Origin: an uncultured Gammaproteobacteria bacterium
GTDB lineage: Bacteria; Pseudomonadota; Gammaproteobacteria; CAJQNE01
DNA length: 9,383 nt
Assembly (NCBI GenBank): GCA_905479545.1
Contig: CAJQNE010000142.1
Location: 1 to 9,383 of the forward strand
Direction of reading: 5' to 3'
The notes beneath the pieces are model-generated. The model saw nothing but the letters and a program-made list of their open reading frames with translations. It was not told where the DNA came from and did no database searches. Below are positions 1 through 5,613 of this stretch, in pieces; position 1 is the first letter of the stretch; each line of letters starts with the position of its first letter. The position numbers and the translations under genes were made by a program.

Positions 1-353
1 CCACCGGCAACCACCAAATCTTCCCAACCAGAAGCAACCTTCTGTGCGGCAATGTTTACCGCTTCGAGGCCGGAAGCACAGAAGCGATCCAGCTGAACGC
101 CAGGAACAGACTCGTCCCAATCAGCATTCTGAACCATCATCTTGGCGACATCAGAGCCCTGCTCACTGACAGGCATTACGCAGCCCATCACCACGTCATC
201 CACGTAAGACGTATCCAGATCATGACGCGCCTGCAGGCCTTTCAGTAGACCGGCGCCCAGGTCGATGGGCTTTACTTCGTGCAAACTGCCGTCCTTCTTC
301 CCCTTGCTGCGGGGCGTACGCACGGCGTCGTAGATATAAGCGTGATGTGTCAT
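1..353 (-). CDS. Thiolase (acetyl-CoA C-acyltransferase), 5' part only
   Basis: This is the N-terminal 117 residues of a thiolase; the gene continues past the left edge. Thiolases cleave 3-ketoacyl-CoA with CoA, or condense two acetyl-CoA, in the cytoplasm. The start MTHHAYIYDAVRTPRSKGKK matches the usual thiolase opening (YDAVRTPR). The active-site segment QLDRFCASGLEAVN carries the nucleophilic cysteine at about residue 92. The later ASGWEDLVVAGG stretch is also typical. The ATG at 353-351 follows a purine-rich AGAGGC ribosome-binding site about 6 bases upstream. The form with KKDGSLHEVKP near the N terminus resembles beta-oxidation thiolases that partner a FadB/FadJ-like enzyme (family knowledge), so a hydroxyacyl-CoA dehydrogenase may lie just outside. 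It is divergent from the AraC gene at 529, which may regulate it (inference). The exact substrate range cannot be told from this fragment. Confidence 0.93.
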   Translation of the reverse strand, partial: MTHHAYIYDAVRTPRSKGKKDGSLHEVKPIDLGAGLLKGLQARHDLDTSYVDDVVMGCVMPVSEQGSDVAKMMVQNADWDESVPGVQLDRFCASGLEAVNIAAQKVASGWEDLVVAG

Positions 354-478
354 CTCTTGCCTCTTCTGTCTTTAGTCTGTCCTGGGAGTCCCACGGGGGG
401 ACGCTGCTGCGGACAGTTTCCAGCTTTTATCTGCTCTGGACCATGGCCTCAGCACTCAATAAAATAGGCATTAACTTA

Positions 479-496
479 CAATCGCATTTATGATTG
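479..496. promoter_or_regulatory. Inverted repeat in thiolase/AraC divergent region
   Basis: CAATC (479-483) and GATTG (492-496) form a perfect 5-bp inverted repeat with an 8-base spacer. It lies in the 175-bp AT-rich gap between the divergent thiolase and AraC genes, about 33 bases before the AraC start. Position and symmetry suggest a protein-binding site, but a repeat this short can arise by chance. I found no convincing -35/-10 pair for either gene in the gap. Confidence 0.3.
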
Positions 497-528
497 CAGT
501 AATAGTTTGACGAGACAGATCAGTCCTT

Positions 529-1536
529 ATGCAAGCCACCACCGTTTCAGCCAATTATGTGAAAAGCGCCCTGTTGGGCGCCAAACAACAAGGTTACATC
601 CCTGAGGACATCCTCAGGGAGCAGGGGCTGCCGGCAGAAATTCTCTCTAACCCCAAGTTGAGGATATCGACATTAGCGTTTGCCGAACTGTCCAGAACCC
701 TTTCAGAGTTATTGCAAGATGAAACCGCCGGCCTGCTGGCCAAGCCTAACGCGACGGGGGCCTTCAAGTTTTTAGCCAGATCCTGCCTTAGTAGCCGTAA
801 TATCAAGGAATCCCTGCATATTTGGCGAGATGGCTTGAACTTCATGGATAACAGCACTGCCGCCGTCACACGTTTTGAGAAGGAAGGCGGCTATATCGCC
901 ATTACTTGCGAGAAGGCTGAAGGCGTTACCGATAACCATATTCTGGAAAGCCTGCTAACAACCTGCCATCGCTTCCACTGCTGGCTGGCAGGGGAGTTTA
1001 TCCCCATTGAACGCATGGACCTGGCTTATCCCAAACCGGATTACAGCGATGAACACCGCTTTGTATTTTATGGCGCGCCCGTCCATTACAAGCAAGAACA
1101 AAATGCGTTGCATTTTAGCCGTCAAACGCTGGAGTTAGTGAATTACCGAAATCGAGACGACTTGCGGGAGATGTTCAAAAAACCGCATATCAACCTTCTG
1201 ACACTCCCCAGACAGAGTAAAACCACGTTCATTAAAGTCCGATTGTGGATGGAAAAGCTATTCAGGGAAGGTGGTGGCCTGCCGCAACTGGATGAAGCCT
1301 CGGCGTATATGGGGTTAACGGCACAAACGCTACGTCGGCGCTTAAAAGCAGATGGTTACCCCTTTAACAAGCTTAAGGACGATACCCGCCGTGATATGGC
1401 CATCTATTACATTAAGCAATCGGCGCTTAGCATTGAGGAAATTGGCTTTCGCTTAGGTTTTTCAGAGGCCAGCACGTTTATCCGTGCATTTAAAAGTTGG
1501 ACGGGGCTAACGCCGCTGGCCTACCGAAAATTGTGA
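529..1536 (+). CDS. AraC-family transcriptional regulator 1
   Basis: A 335-residue cytoplasmic DNA-binding protein. Residues ~20-210 fit the AraC 'arabinose-binding-like' N-terminal sensor domain found in OruR/ArgR-type regulators. The C-terminal ~85 residues form the double helix-turn-helix. The first HTH is around 251-276 (LDEASAYMGLTAQTLRRRL) and the second around 300-332 (SIEEIGFRLGFSEASTFIRA, then FKSWTGLTP). The signature GF(S)E.S.F.RAFK.W.G.TP.AYR is textbook AraC. Length is normal for the subfamily. The ATG at 529 has only a weak ribosome-binding site (GAGACAG), but the N-terminal sequence that follows is typical. It is divergent from the thiolase, so a role in controlling that gene or operon is likely (inference). 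The inducer is unknown. It converges on the brnTA operon with a 53-bp gap that contains no strong terminator. Confidence 0.93.
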   Translation: MQATTVSANYVKSALLGAKQQGYIPEDILREQGLPAEILSNPKLRISTLAFAELSRTLSELLQDETAGLLAKPNATGAFKFLARSCLSSRNIKESLHIWRDGLNFMDNSTAAVTRFEKEGGYIAITCEKAEGVTDNHILESLLTTCHRFHCWLAGEFIPIERMDLAYPKPDYSDEHRFVFYGAPVHYKQEQNALHFSRQTLELVNYRNRDDLREMFKKPHINLLTLPRQSKTTFIKVRLWMEKLFREGGGLPQLDEASAYMGLTAQTLRRRLKADGYPFNKLKDDTRRDMAIYYIKQSALSIEEIGFRLGFSEASTFIRAFKSWTGLTPLAYRKL

Positions 1537-1589
1537 TTCACACCTTGGGTTGTGCATTGGCCCTTTAGTGGCCGTCTGCCTGTTGGGTT

Positions 1590-1808
1590 TCACGATTTCC
1601 AGGAAAGGTCTGGCTTGCGTTGCTGAGCCATGCAATCTCTTAAATACAGATTGATGAGACTCTGATAAGGAATGCCCATTTCATCTGACATACCTTTGAA
1701 ATAGCCAATTACGTCATCACGCATACGAATGGTGACTTGGCGTTTTAGCTTTGCCGCATAGGGGTTTTTCCGAGACTTCATCTGGGAAAAGTCATATTCA
1801 TCTTTCAT
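1590..1808 (-). CDS. brnA: BrnA/CopG-like antitoxin
   Basis: A 72-residue protein placed second in the operon after brnT, with an ATGA overlap (1805-1808) that implies translational coupling; no separate ribosome-binding site stands out. Residues 22-30 (LKRQVTIRMRDD region) look like the beta strand of a ribbon-helix-helix fold. The following two helices (VIGYFKGM, PYQSLINLYLRDC) complete it. The opening EYDFSQMKSRKNPYA and the SLINLYLRDC end are typical of the short CopG-like antitoxins paired with BrnT. By family knowledge the antitoxin binds and blocks the toxin and represses the operon through a palindrome near the start. BrnA in the strict sense and the CopG-antitoxin family are hard to separate by eye, so the symbol is given by pairing with BrnT. 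Confidence 0.85.
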   Translation of the reverse strand: MKDEYDFSQMKSRKNPYAAKLKRQVTIRMRDDVIGYFKGMSDEMGIPYQSLINLYLRDCMAQQRKPDLSWKS

Positions 1809-2092
1809 GGTAGTGGCCCATCATAGTTTCGGCGTTCATTAGCGGTAGCCCGCCTAGCTGAAATCAGCCGAATGTTATTGCCTTCAGCTCTCTCACAGTG
1901 GCATACGACTAGAACTCGAGATCGATCGCTTAAGCCAAGCATAATAAAGCGATCTTCGAAGTCCGAATGCTCTAAATCAAAGAATTGCCGAGCATATTCA
2001 TCAAAAAAGACAGACTTTGCCTCTTCAAAGGTAACACTGTGTTTGTGGGCGTTACTCTCTGCTTTGTCGGGATCCCACTCGAATTCAATCAT
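1805..2092 (-). CDS. brnT: BrnT-type ribonuclease toxin
   Basis: A 95-residue protein with the BrnT pattern from end to end: opening IEFEWDPDKAESNAHKHSVTF, a mid-region EDRFIMLG, then VLVVCHCER, and the basic motif RLISARRATANERRNY. BrnT folds like RelE-type RNases and slows growth by cutting mRNA, until neutralised by the RHH antitoxin encoded next (family knowledge). The normal length and intact basic and aromatic residues argue for a functional gene. The ATG at 2092 gives the standard BrnT N terminus. It has no recognisable ribosome-binding site and lies only 6 bases from a good -10 box, so the message may be leaderless. The palindromic element starting at 2119 lies directly upstream. Confidence 0.9.
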   Translation of the reverse strand: MIEFEWDPDKAESNAHKHSVTFEEAKSVFFDEYARQFFDLEHSDFEDRFIMLGLSDRSRVLVVCHCERAEGNNIRLISARRATANERRNYDGPLP

Positions 2093-2093
2093 A

Positions 2094-2106
2094 CATACAT
2101 TGTATG
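2094..2106. promoter_or_regulatory. Putative brnTA operator palindrome
   Basis: CATACA-T-TGTATG is a perfect 6+1+6 palindrome ending one base before the brnT start codon. It overlaps the proposed -10 box. RHH antitoxins of BrnTA systems are known to repress their own operon through palindromes in this position, so this is the best candidate binding site for the antitoxin (inference from position and symmetry). Confidence 0.55.
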
Positions 2107-2127
2107 CCGGTCAATGCAAGTGGTCCA
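2099..2127 (-). promoter_or_regulatory. Putative brnTA promoter
   Basis: Read on the minus strand, TGGACC (2127-2122, 4/6 match to the sigma-70 -35 box) is followed after exactly 17 bases by TACAAT (2104-2099, 5/6 match to the -10 box). Transcription would begin at or within a few bases of the brnT ATG. The -35 box lies inside the outer tip of the palindromic element, so insertion of that element may have built or altered this promoter. Confidence 0.45.
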
Positions 2128-2150
2128 TCAATATAATATTTGGGGATTCA

Positions 2151-2249
2151 GCCGGACGGTGCGCGTTCGTGGCAAGGCGCGTTGCGAAGGCAATGGCCGT
2201 AGTCCTTGTCAAGCGACGCAACGCAGCCCACGGGCGCGCACCGTCCGGC
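2151..2249. repeat. Hairpin 1 of the nested element
   Basis: GCCGGACGGTGCGCG (2151-2165) is perfectly complementary to CGCGCACCGTCCGGC (2235-2249). The pairing continues inward with two G.T wobbles to 2172/2228, then resumes as GCGTTGCG (2179-2186) with CGCAACGC (2217-2224). GGCAAGG (2171-2177) could instead pair with CCTTGTC (2204-2210), which crosses the previous stem and gives a pseudoknot-like alternative. Confidence 0.8.
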
Positions 2250-2272
2250 CCGGCTTTAGGTCAATATGATGG

Positions 2273-2370
2273 GAGCGTCTGCCTGCCCCCCCTCGCCGCG
2301 TTACGCTTCCTCACCAAGGCGACGGCCATGCCTCAGTCACGTGCCTTGCGAGGAAACCAGGCAGACGCTC
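2273..2370. repeat. Hairpin 2 of the nested element
   Basis: GAGCGTCTGCCTG (2273-2285) is perfectly complementary to CAGGCAGACGCTC (2358-2370). A second inner stem pairs CCTCGC (2291-2296) with GCGAGG (2348-2353), and AAGGC (2316-2320) can pair with GCCTT (2343-2347). The outer stem differs wholly in sequence from that of hairpin 1. Yet the inner core, read on the opposite strand, resembles the core of hairpin 1. Confidence 0.78.
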
Positions 2371-2479
2371 TGAATCCCCAAATATTATGTTGACGGACCA
2401 CTAGTTGCCAAGTGATACCCAGCGCCCGCGTCCCACTGCAACGCGATGTTGGAAGCCGGAGGAGATAACAGCGGGTTTA

Positions 2480-3952
2480 CTAACTCGAATAATCAAAGTG
2501 AGCCTGCTGCAATGTTTCGGTTCGTTTGCGGTATTCATGCATCGAACCCACCCAGTTATTGCTGTTATGGCCGTTGGCATCCTTGTACCAACTCTGGCAA
2601 TCGCCCTCGAAGGTGGATTGCGCGCTGCGTTGGCGGATTTCATCGCGGAACTCCAACATCTCTTTCTGCAGCACGTCGGCGTAGCGCCAGCCTTGCTTAT
2701 CTTGGTTACGCAGCATTTGCACTACATAGCGTTGTTGGCACTCCAGCATAAAAATAACCGAGCCTGAGCCGACATTGGTATTCGGGCCGTAGAGCATGAA
2801 GAAGTTGGGGAATTGCGGAACGGCCATGCCGAGATAGGCGGCGGTGCCGTCGCGCCAAGCTTCGTTCAAGTCAATGCCGTTTAAGCCTTCTACCTTGATC
2901 GGTGCCAGAAAATCGCTGGCCTGAAAACCGGTGCTGTAGATAATGGCGTCGACTTCCCGGTGATGGCCTTCGCTGCTGGTAATGCCGGTGGCGTCGATGC
3001 TGGCCACGCCTTCGGTGATGACTTCAACGTTCGGTTCGGCCAGCGCTGGCAGCCATTCATTGCTCAGCAGAATGCGTTTGCAGCCGACCGGGTAGTCTGG
3101 GGTGAGTTTGCGACGTAGCGCCTTGTCTTTGATCTGGCGGCGCAGGTGATTACGTGCCAGCTGGGTAACGGCCATCTCCAACAACTTGTTGCCACGATAG
3201 GCGATGCCTAGTGATTCAGTAGCACCGAACACGCGCGCCCGGTCCAGATCGTGAATGGTCGGCCATTTTTGTAAAAGGTTAATCTCTCGGTCTGAAAATT
3301 CTTTTTCCACTTTGGGAATCGTCCAGCCCGGTGAGCGCTGGTAGACATCGAGTCGCTGAGTTTTTTTAACGATCTCGGGCACAAATTGCACTGCGCTGGC
3401 ACCGGTACCGATAACGGCAACGCGTTTGCCGTTGAGGTCATAGTCGTGGTTCCAGTTGGCTGAGTGGAAGCTCTCGCCGGCAAAGCTTTCCCGGCCTTCA
3501 ATGGCTGGGATGGCCGGGCGGCTGAGTTGGCCCACCGCGCTGACGACAAACTGTGCTTGCAATGTCTCGCCGTTTTGCAGAGTCAGCGTCCACAACGCGG
3601 TGGCCTCATCAAACTTTGCCGCCGATACTTCGCAGCCATAGCGAATATGTGACAGCAAACCATACTTTTTGGCGCAATGGCGGATATAGCTGTGAATTTG
3701 TGCCTGCGCCGCATAGCGCTTTGACCAAGGATAATGCGGTTCGAAGGAAAACGAATACAGATGCGACGGCACATCACAACCGGCGCCCGGATAGCGGTTA
3801 TCCCGCCAAGTGCCGCCAAGATCGTCGGCTTTTTCCAGCACGGCAAACGACTCAATACCCGCCTGCTTCAGGTAATACGCCATGCCGATACCGCCAAAAC
3901 CACTGCCGATAATGGCGACTTGAACCGCTTTCTGTTTTGATGCTTTGGGCAT
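2480..3952 (-). CDS. Baeyer-Villiger-type flavin monooxygenase
   Basis: A 490-residue FAD- and NADPH-dependent monooxygenase, close in length to EtaA-like type I Baeyer-Villiger enzymes, which insert oxygen into ketones to give esters or lactones. Visible motifs: FAD Rossmann GSGFGG at 16-21; GGTWRDNRYPGAGCD at 46-60, including the conserved Asp60; the fingerprint FAGESFHSANW at 157-167 (F.G...H...W); NADPH Rossmann GTGASA at 182-187; CKR with a probable active-site Arg near 293; and STGF near 340. The frame is open upstream to 4081, but the ATG at 3952 is preferred because GGTGGAGA precedes it and the Rossmann fold then starts at the usual distance. It is divergent from the AraC gene at 4143. 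The substrate is unknown; cyclic or aromatic ketones, steroids and long-chain ketones are all possible. No clear terminator follows; the palindromic element begins 77 bases after the stop. Confidence 0.93.
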   Translation of the reverse strand: MPKASKQKAVQVAIIGSGFGGIGMAYYLKQAGIESFAVLEKADDLGGTWRDNRYPGAGCDVPSHLYSFSFEPHYPWSKRYAAQAQIHSYIRHCAKKYGLLSHIRYGCEVSAAKFDEATALWTLTLQNGETLQAQFVVSAVGQLSRPAIPAIEGRESFAGESFHSANWNHDYDLNGKRVAVIGTGASAVQFVPEIVKKTQRLDVYQRSPGWTIPKVEKEFSDREINLLQKWPTIHDLDRARVFGATESLGIAYRGNKLLEMAVTQLARNHLRRQIKDKALRRKLTPDYPVGCKRILLSNEWLPALAEPNVEVITEGVASIDATGITSSEGHHREVDAIIYSTGFQASDFLAPIKVEGLNGIDLNEAWRDGTAAYLGMAVPQFPNFFMLYGPNTNVGSGSVIFMLECQQRYVVQMLRNQDKQGWRYADVLQKEMLEFRDEIRQRSAQSTFEGDCQSWYKDANGHNSNNWVGSMHEYRKRTETLQQAHFDYSS

Positions 3953-4024
3953 TTTCTCTCCACCTTGATCGCTGTTTTCAGAGCTACAGAGTGGCGCGTT
4001 TCCTGTTCTGATTGAACGGTGTTT

Positions 4025-4072
4025 GTGGCCAAGTGATTGAGAGAAGTGGCCTTGCCTACGAAGAGTTGGCTC
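4025..4072. promoter_or_regulatory. Phased TGGC repeats, putative AraC operator
   Basis: GTGGCC occurs at 4025-4030 and again at 4046-4051, exactly 21 bp apart, and a third TGGC lies at 4067. They lie in the 190-bp region between the divergent monooxygenase and AraC genes. AraC-family activators bind direct half-sites about two helical turns (21 bp) apart (family knowledge), so this is the best candidate control site for the monooxygenase. No strong -35/-10 pair is seen for either gene, which fits an activator-dependent promoter. Confidence 0.4.
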
Positions 4073-4142
4073 AGAGGTCAATTGAGATTTCTGGCCATTA
4101 CGCTAGGATTCAGCGCCTCAATCTAACCACCTCCGGAACAAA

Positions 4143-5174
4143 ATGTCGGACGTTACACGCGGCACTGCCAGTATTCAGGTAATGGTGCAGTTTGCATCGG
4201 AGCAGGGTCTCCAAACTGATCAGTGCCTCTCTGGGTCGAATATTTCTGCTGCGCAGTTGGCGGATCCCAAAGCCGAAATTGTGCTCGCACAGGAATTGGC
4301 CGTTGCCCGTAACTTGCTTCGCGAATTGGGTCATATTCCCGGCCTTGGCTTATTGGTCGGTCAGCGAGTGCATATTGGCATGCTGGGTGTATGGGGCTAC
4401 TTTGTCGCCAGTTGCCGGTCTTACCGGGATGCGGCCGCGCGTGCCAAGAGCAATCTTGAGCTCAGTTCAGCGGTTGTTCACTCCCAGCTGGAAAAGCGTG
4501 GTTCACGATTTGCACTAAAGATCGATAGCAGCGAGGTTGATGCTGATGTCGCTCAGTTTTTCTTGGAACGCGACTTTGCCAGTTTTATCACCATTACCGA
4601 CGAAGTCAGACCCGGCGGCCTGCCACTGACCGGCGTAGATTTTACCTTTCAGCCGCCGGCTTACGCCGATGAGTTCGAAAAAATATGCCGCGTAAGGCCA
4701 CATTTTGGTTGCAAGGAAGACCTGATCTGGATTGACAGCGAGGCACTCGACTTGCCCTTGGCGCAAGGCGATCCACTGCTGACCCGCATGTTTATGCAGC
4801 AATGTCAGCAGTTACTAGAAAAACGCTCCCGCCGCGATGGTTTAGCCGGTCGTGTGCGTGACGTGCTGTTGCAGCACAGTGAAAGTTTCCCCGGAGTGGA
4901 CGAGGTCGCTGATCTCCTGTTTATGTCGCCTCGTAGCCTTCGCCGGAAGCTGCAAGAAGAAGGCACCGCATTCCGCAAGATCAAAGATGAAATTCACGAG
5001 CTGCTGGCTGAGGAATTGCTGACTTCTACCGATATGAAATTGTATGAGGTTGCGGATCGACTAGGCTATTCCGAACCGTCCAGCTTCATCTACGCGTTTA
5101 CGCGGTGGAAAGGCATATCGCCCAGCACCTTTAGGCAGCAGCAAAAGGCAGGGTGCATACCGAGCGACTCGTAA
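4143..5174 (+). CDS. AraC-family transcriptional regulator 2
   Basis: A 343-residue regulator of the same subfamily as the one at 529-1536, but clearly divergent in sequence. Residues ~20-215 form the arabinose-binding-like sensor domain, containing GLGLLVGQRVHIGMLGVWGY. The double HTH occupies the C-terminal ~95 residues: first HTH ~251-274 (VDEVADLLFMSPRSLRRKL), second ~298-330 (LYEVADRLGYSEPSSFIYAF followed by RWKGISPSTFR). The ATG at 4143 follows a modest GGA site 6 bases upstream. The gene is head to head with the Baeyer-Villiger-type monooxygenase across 190 bp, the arrangement seen for AraC activators of alkane, ketone and steroid monooxygenases. Activation of that gene in response to its substrate or product is the likely role (inference). 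The ligand cannot be predicted from sequence. Confidence 0.94.
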   Translation: MSDVTRGTASIQVMVQFASEQGLQTDQCLSGSNISAAQLADPKAEIVLAQELAVARNLLRELGHIPGLGLLVGQRVHIGMLGVWGYFVASCRSYRDAAARAKSNLELSSAVVHSQLEKRGSRFALKIDSSEVDADVAQFFLERDFASFITITDEVRPGGLPLTGVDFTFQPPAYADEFEKICRVRPHFGCKEDLIWIDSEALDLPLAQGDPLLTRMFMQQCQQLLEKRSRRDGLAGRVRDVLLQHSESFPGVDEVADLLFMSPRSLRRKLQEEGTAFRKIKDEIHELLAEELLTSTDMKLYEVADRLGYSEPSSFIYAFTRWKGISPSTFRQQQKAGCIPSDS

Positions 5175-5187
5175 CCAATCTTCCACC

Positions 5188-5218
5188 GGCCTAGTTGCTA
5201 GCCTGCTTTAGCTGGGCC
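5188..5218 (+). terminator. Possible terminator after AraC 2
   Basis: GGCCTAG (5188-5194) pairs with CTGGGCC (5212-5218) with one G.T wobble, leaving a 17-base loop, 14 bases after the AraC stop. The bases that follow are pyrimidine-rich (CCTTTCCTGTTT) rather than a clean T run, so it is a weak candidate. CTAG-TTG-CTAG inside it offers a smaller competing hairpin. Confidence 0.3.
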
Positions 5219-5287
5219 GCCTTTCCTGTTTGAACGACGAAGGTGTCGAAAAAGTTGTTTTTAACTGTATAGCCCGTACCGTAGCCA

Positions 5288-5357
5288 CTTCGACTAAGCT
5301 CAGGAGAGCCTTGTCGAAGGCCCGCAGCATGCGCTTCGGCGAGCTTAGCGTGAACGG
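5288..5357. repeat. CTTCGAC...GAACGG intergenic repeat cluster
   Basis: CTTCGAC (5288-5294) and GTCGAAG (5313-5319) form an inverted repeat; with one bulged T the stem extends to 10 bp. A second, direct copy CTTCGGCGAGCTTAGCGTG followed by AACGG lies at 5334-5357. This resembles the short 'CTTCGACAAGCTCAG...GAACGG' intergenic repeat seen in many proteobacterial genomes (from memory). The 72-codon open frame across it translates the repeat and is not credible as a gene. Confidence 0.55.
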
Positions 5358-5450
5358 TTTATTTGCTCAGTTTGATGCTCAAGCGAATGTTGAAGTATTT
5401 AAACAACACTCTTTTTATTCGCGCAGCAGGCCACTTACTCTACGATAACT

Positions 5451-5519
5451 GGGTTTACAACCCGCCAGCTGAGGAATAGCCCTGGTAGCTGGACTAGGGA
5501 CGTCTTAGTGCTTTTCCTC
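5451..5519. other. Hairpin-rich intergenic patch
   Basis: This lies in the 439-bp gene-free stretch 5175-5613. Three helices sit in 69 bases: GGGTT-TAC-AACCC (5451-5463); CCCTGGT (5480-5486) with ACTAGGG (5493-5499) around a six-base loop; and GAGGAA (5471-5476) with TTCCTC (5514-5519). CCAGCT at 5465-5470 is exactly complementary to the loop AGCTGG. No gene or known RNA family is recognised. It could be a structured RNA, a terminator region or a repeat remnant. The remainder of the stretch (5219-5287, 5358-5450 and 5520-5556) shows nothing I can name. Confidence 0.4.
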
Positions 5520-5556
5520 GGTATATTGCCCTTTGAAACTCACCGAAATTTGCAGC

Positions 5557-5582
5557 AAAAATATTGAGCTTAAAGGCGCTCA
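5557..5582 (-). terminator. Intrinsic terminator of pyruvate carboxylase gene
   Basis: On the minus strand, TGAGC-GCCTTTAA-GCTCA forms a 5-bp stem with an 8-base loop, beginning 31 bases after the pyc stop, and is followed by ATATTTTT. The T run supports rho-independent termination, but the stem is short. Confidence 0.45.
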
Positions 5583-5613
5583 CTATTGTTACTGGGTTAT
5601 TAGGTTTCGCAGA

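Larger units (their letters stand above)
2119..2402. mobile_element. Nested palindromic (MITE/BIME-like) element
   Basis: A 284-bp non-coding block bounded by 32-bp inverted repeats, 2119-2150 and 2371-2402, that match at 30 of 32 positions. The arms are AT-rich in the middle (AATATAATATTTGGGG on the left). Between them sit two long GC-rich hairpins at 2151-2249 and 2273-2370, joined by a 23-base linker. The whole would fold into a cloverleaf or cruciform. The terminal repeats and lack of a coding gene suggest a non-autonomous mobile element or a large composite REP-type repeat. I see no target-site duplication immediately outside the arms. Overlapping open frames here are by-products of the palindromes. 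It lies between the monooxygenase stop and the brnT start and could also act as a transcription barrier for both. I do not recognise a named family. Confidence 0.7.

Noticed and set aside
1872..2393. 173-codon plus-strand open frame spanning brnT antisense and the palindromic element
   Set aside because: Its first half is antisense to a clear BrnT gene and its second half is the translated palindromes. It shows no domain and no ribosome-binding site.
2119..2402. CRISPR array or integron attC cassette as an explanation for the palindromic element
   Set aside because: There are no regularly spaced identical repeats, and I could not find the paired attC core sites (GTTRRRY/RYYYAAC) at the ends.
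2119..2402. Insertion sequence with its own transposase
   Set aside because: There is no transposase-like coding frame inside. At most it is a non-autonomous element.
2405..2767. Plus-strand open frames (to 2751 and 2767) opposite the monooxygenase 3' end
   Set aside because: They are antisense to conserved codons of the monooxygenase. Their hydrophobic stretches arise from the reverse reading of that gene.
3953..4081. 43-residue N-terminal extension of the monooxygenase starting at 4081
   Set aside because: The extension has no signal peptide or conserved motif. The ATG at 3952 has a strong ribosome-binding site and puts the Rossmann motif at the usual position.
5230..5448. 72-codon open frame downstream of AraC 2
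   Set aside because: Its middle is the translation of a common intergenic repeat, and no ribosome-binding site precedes it.
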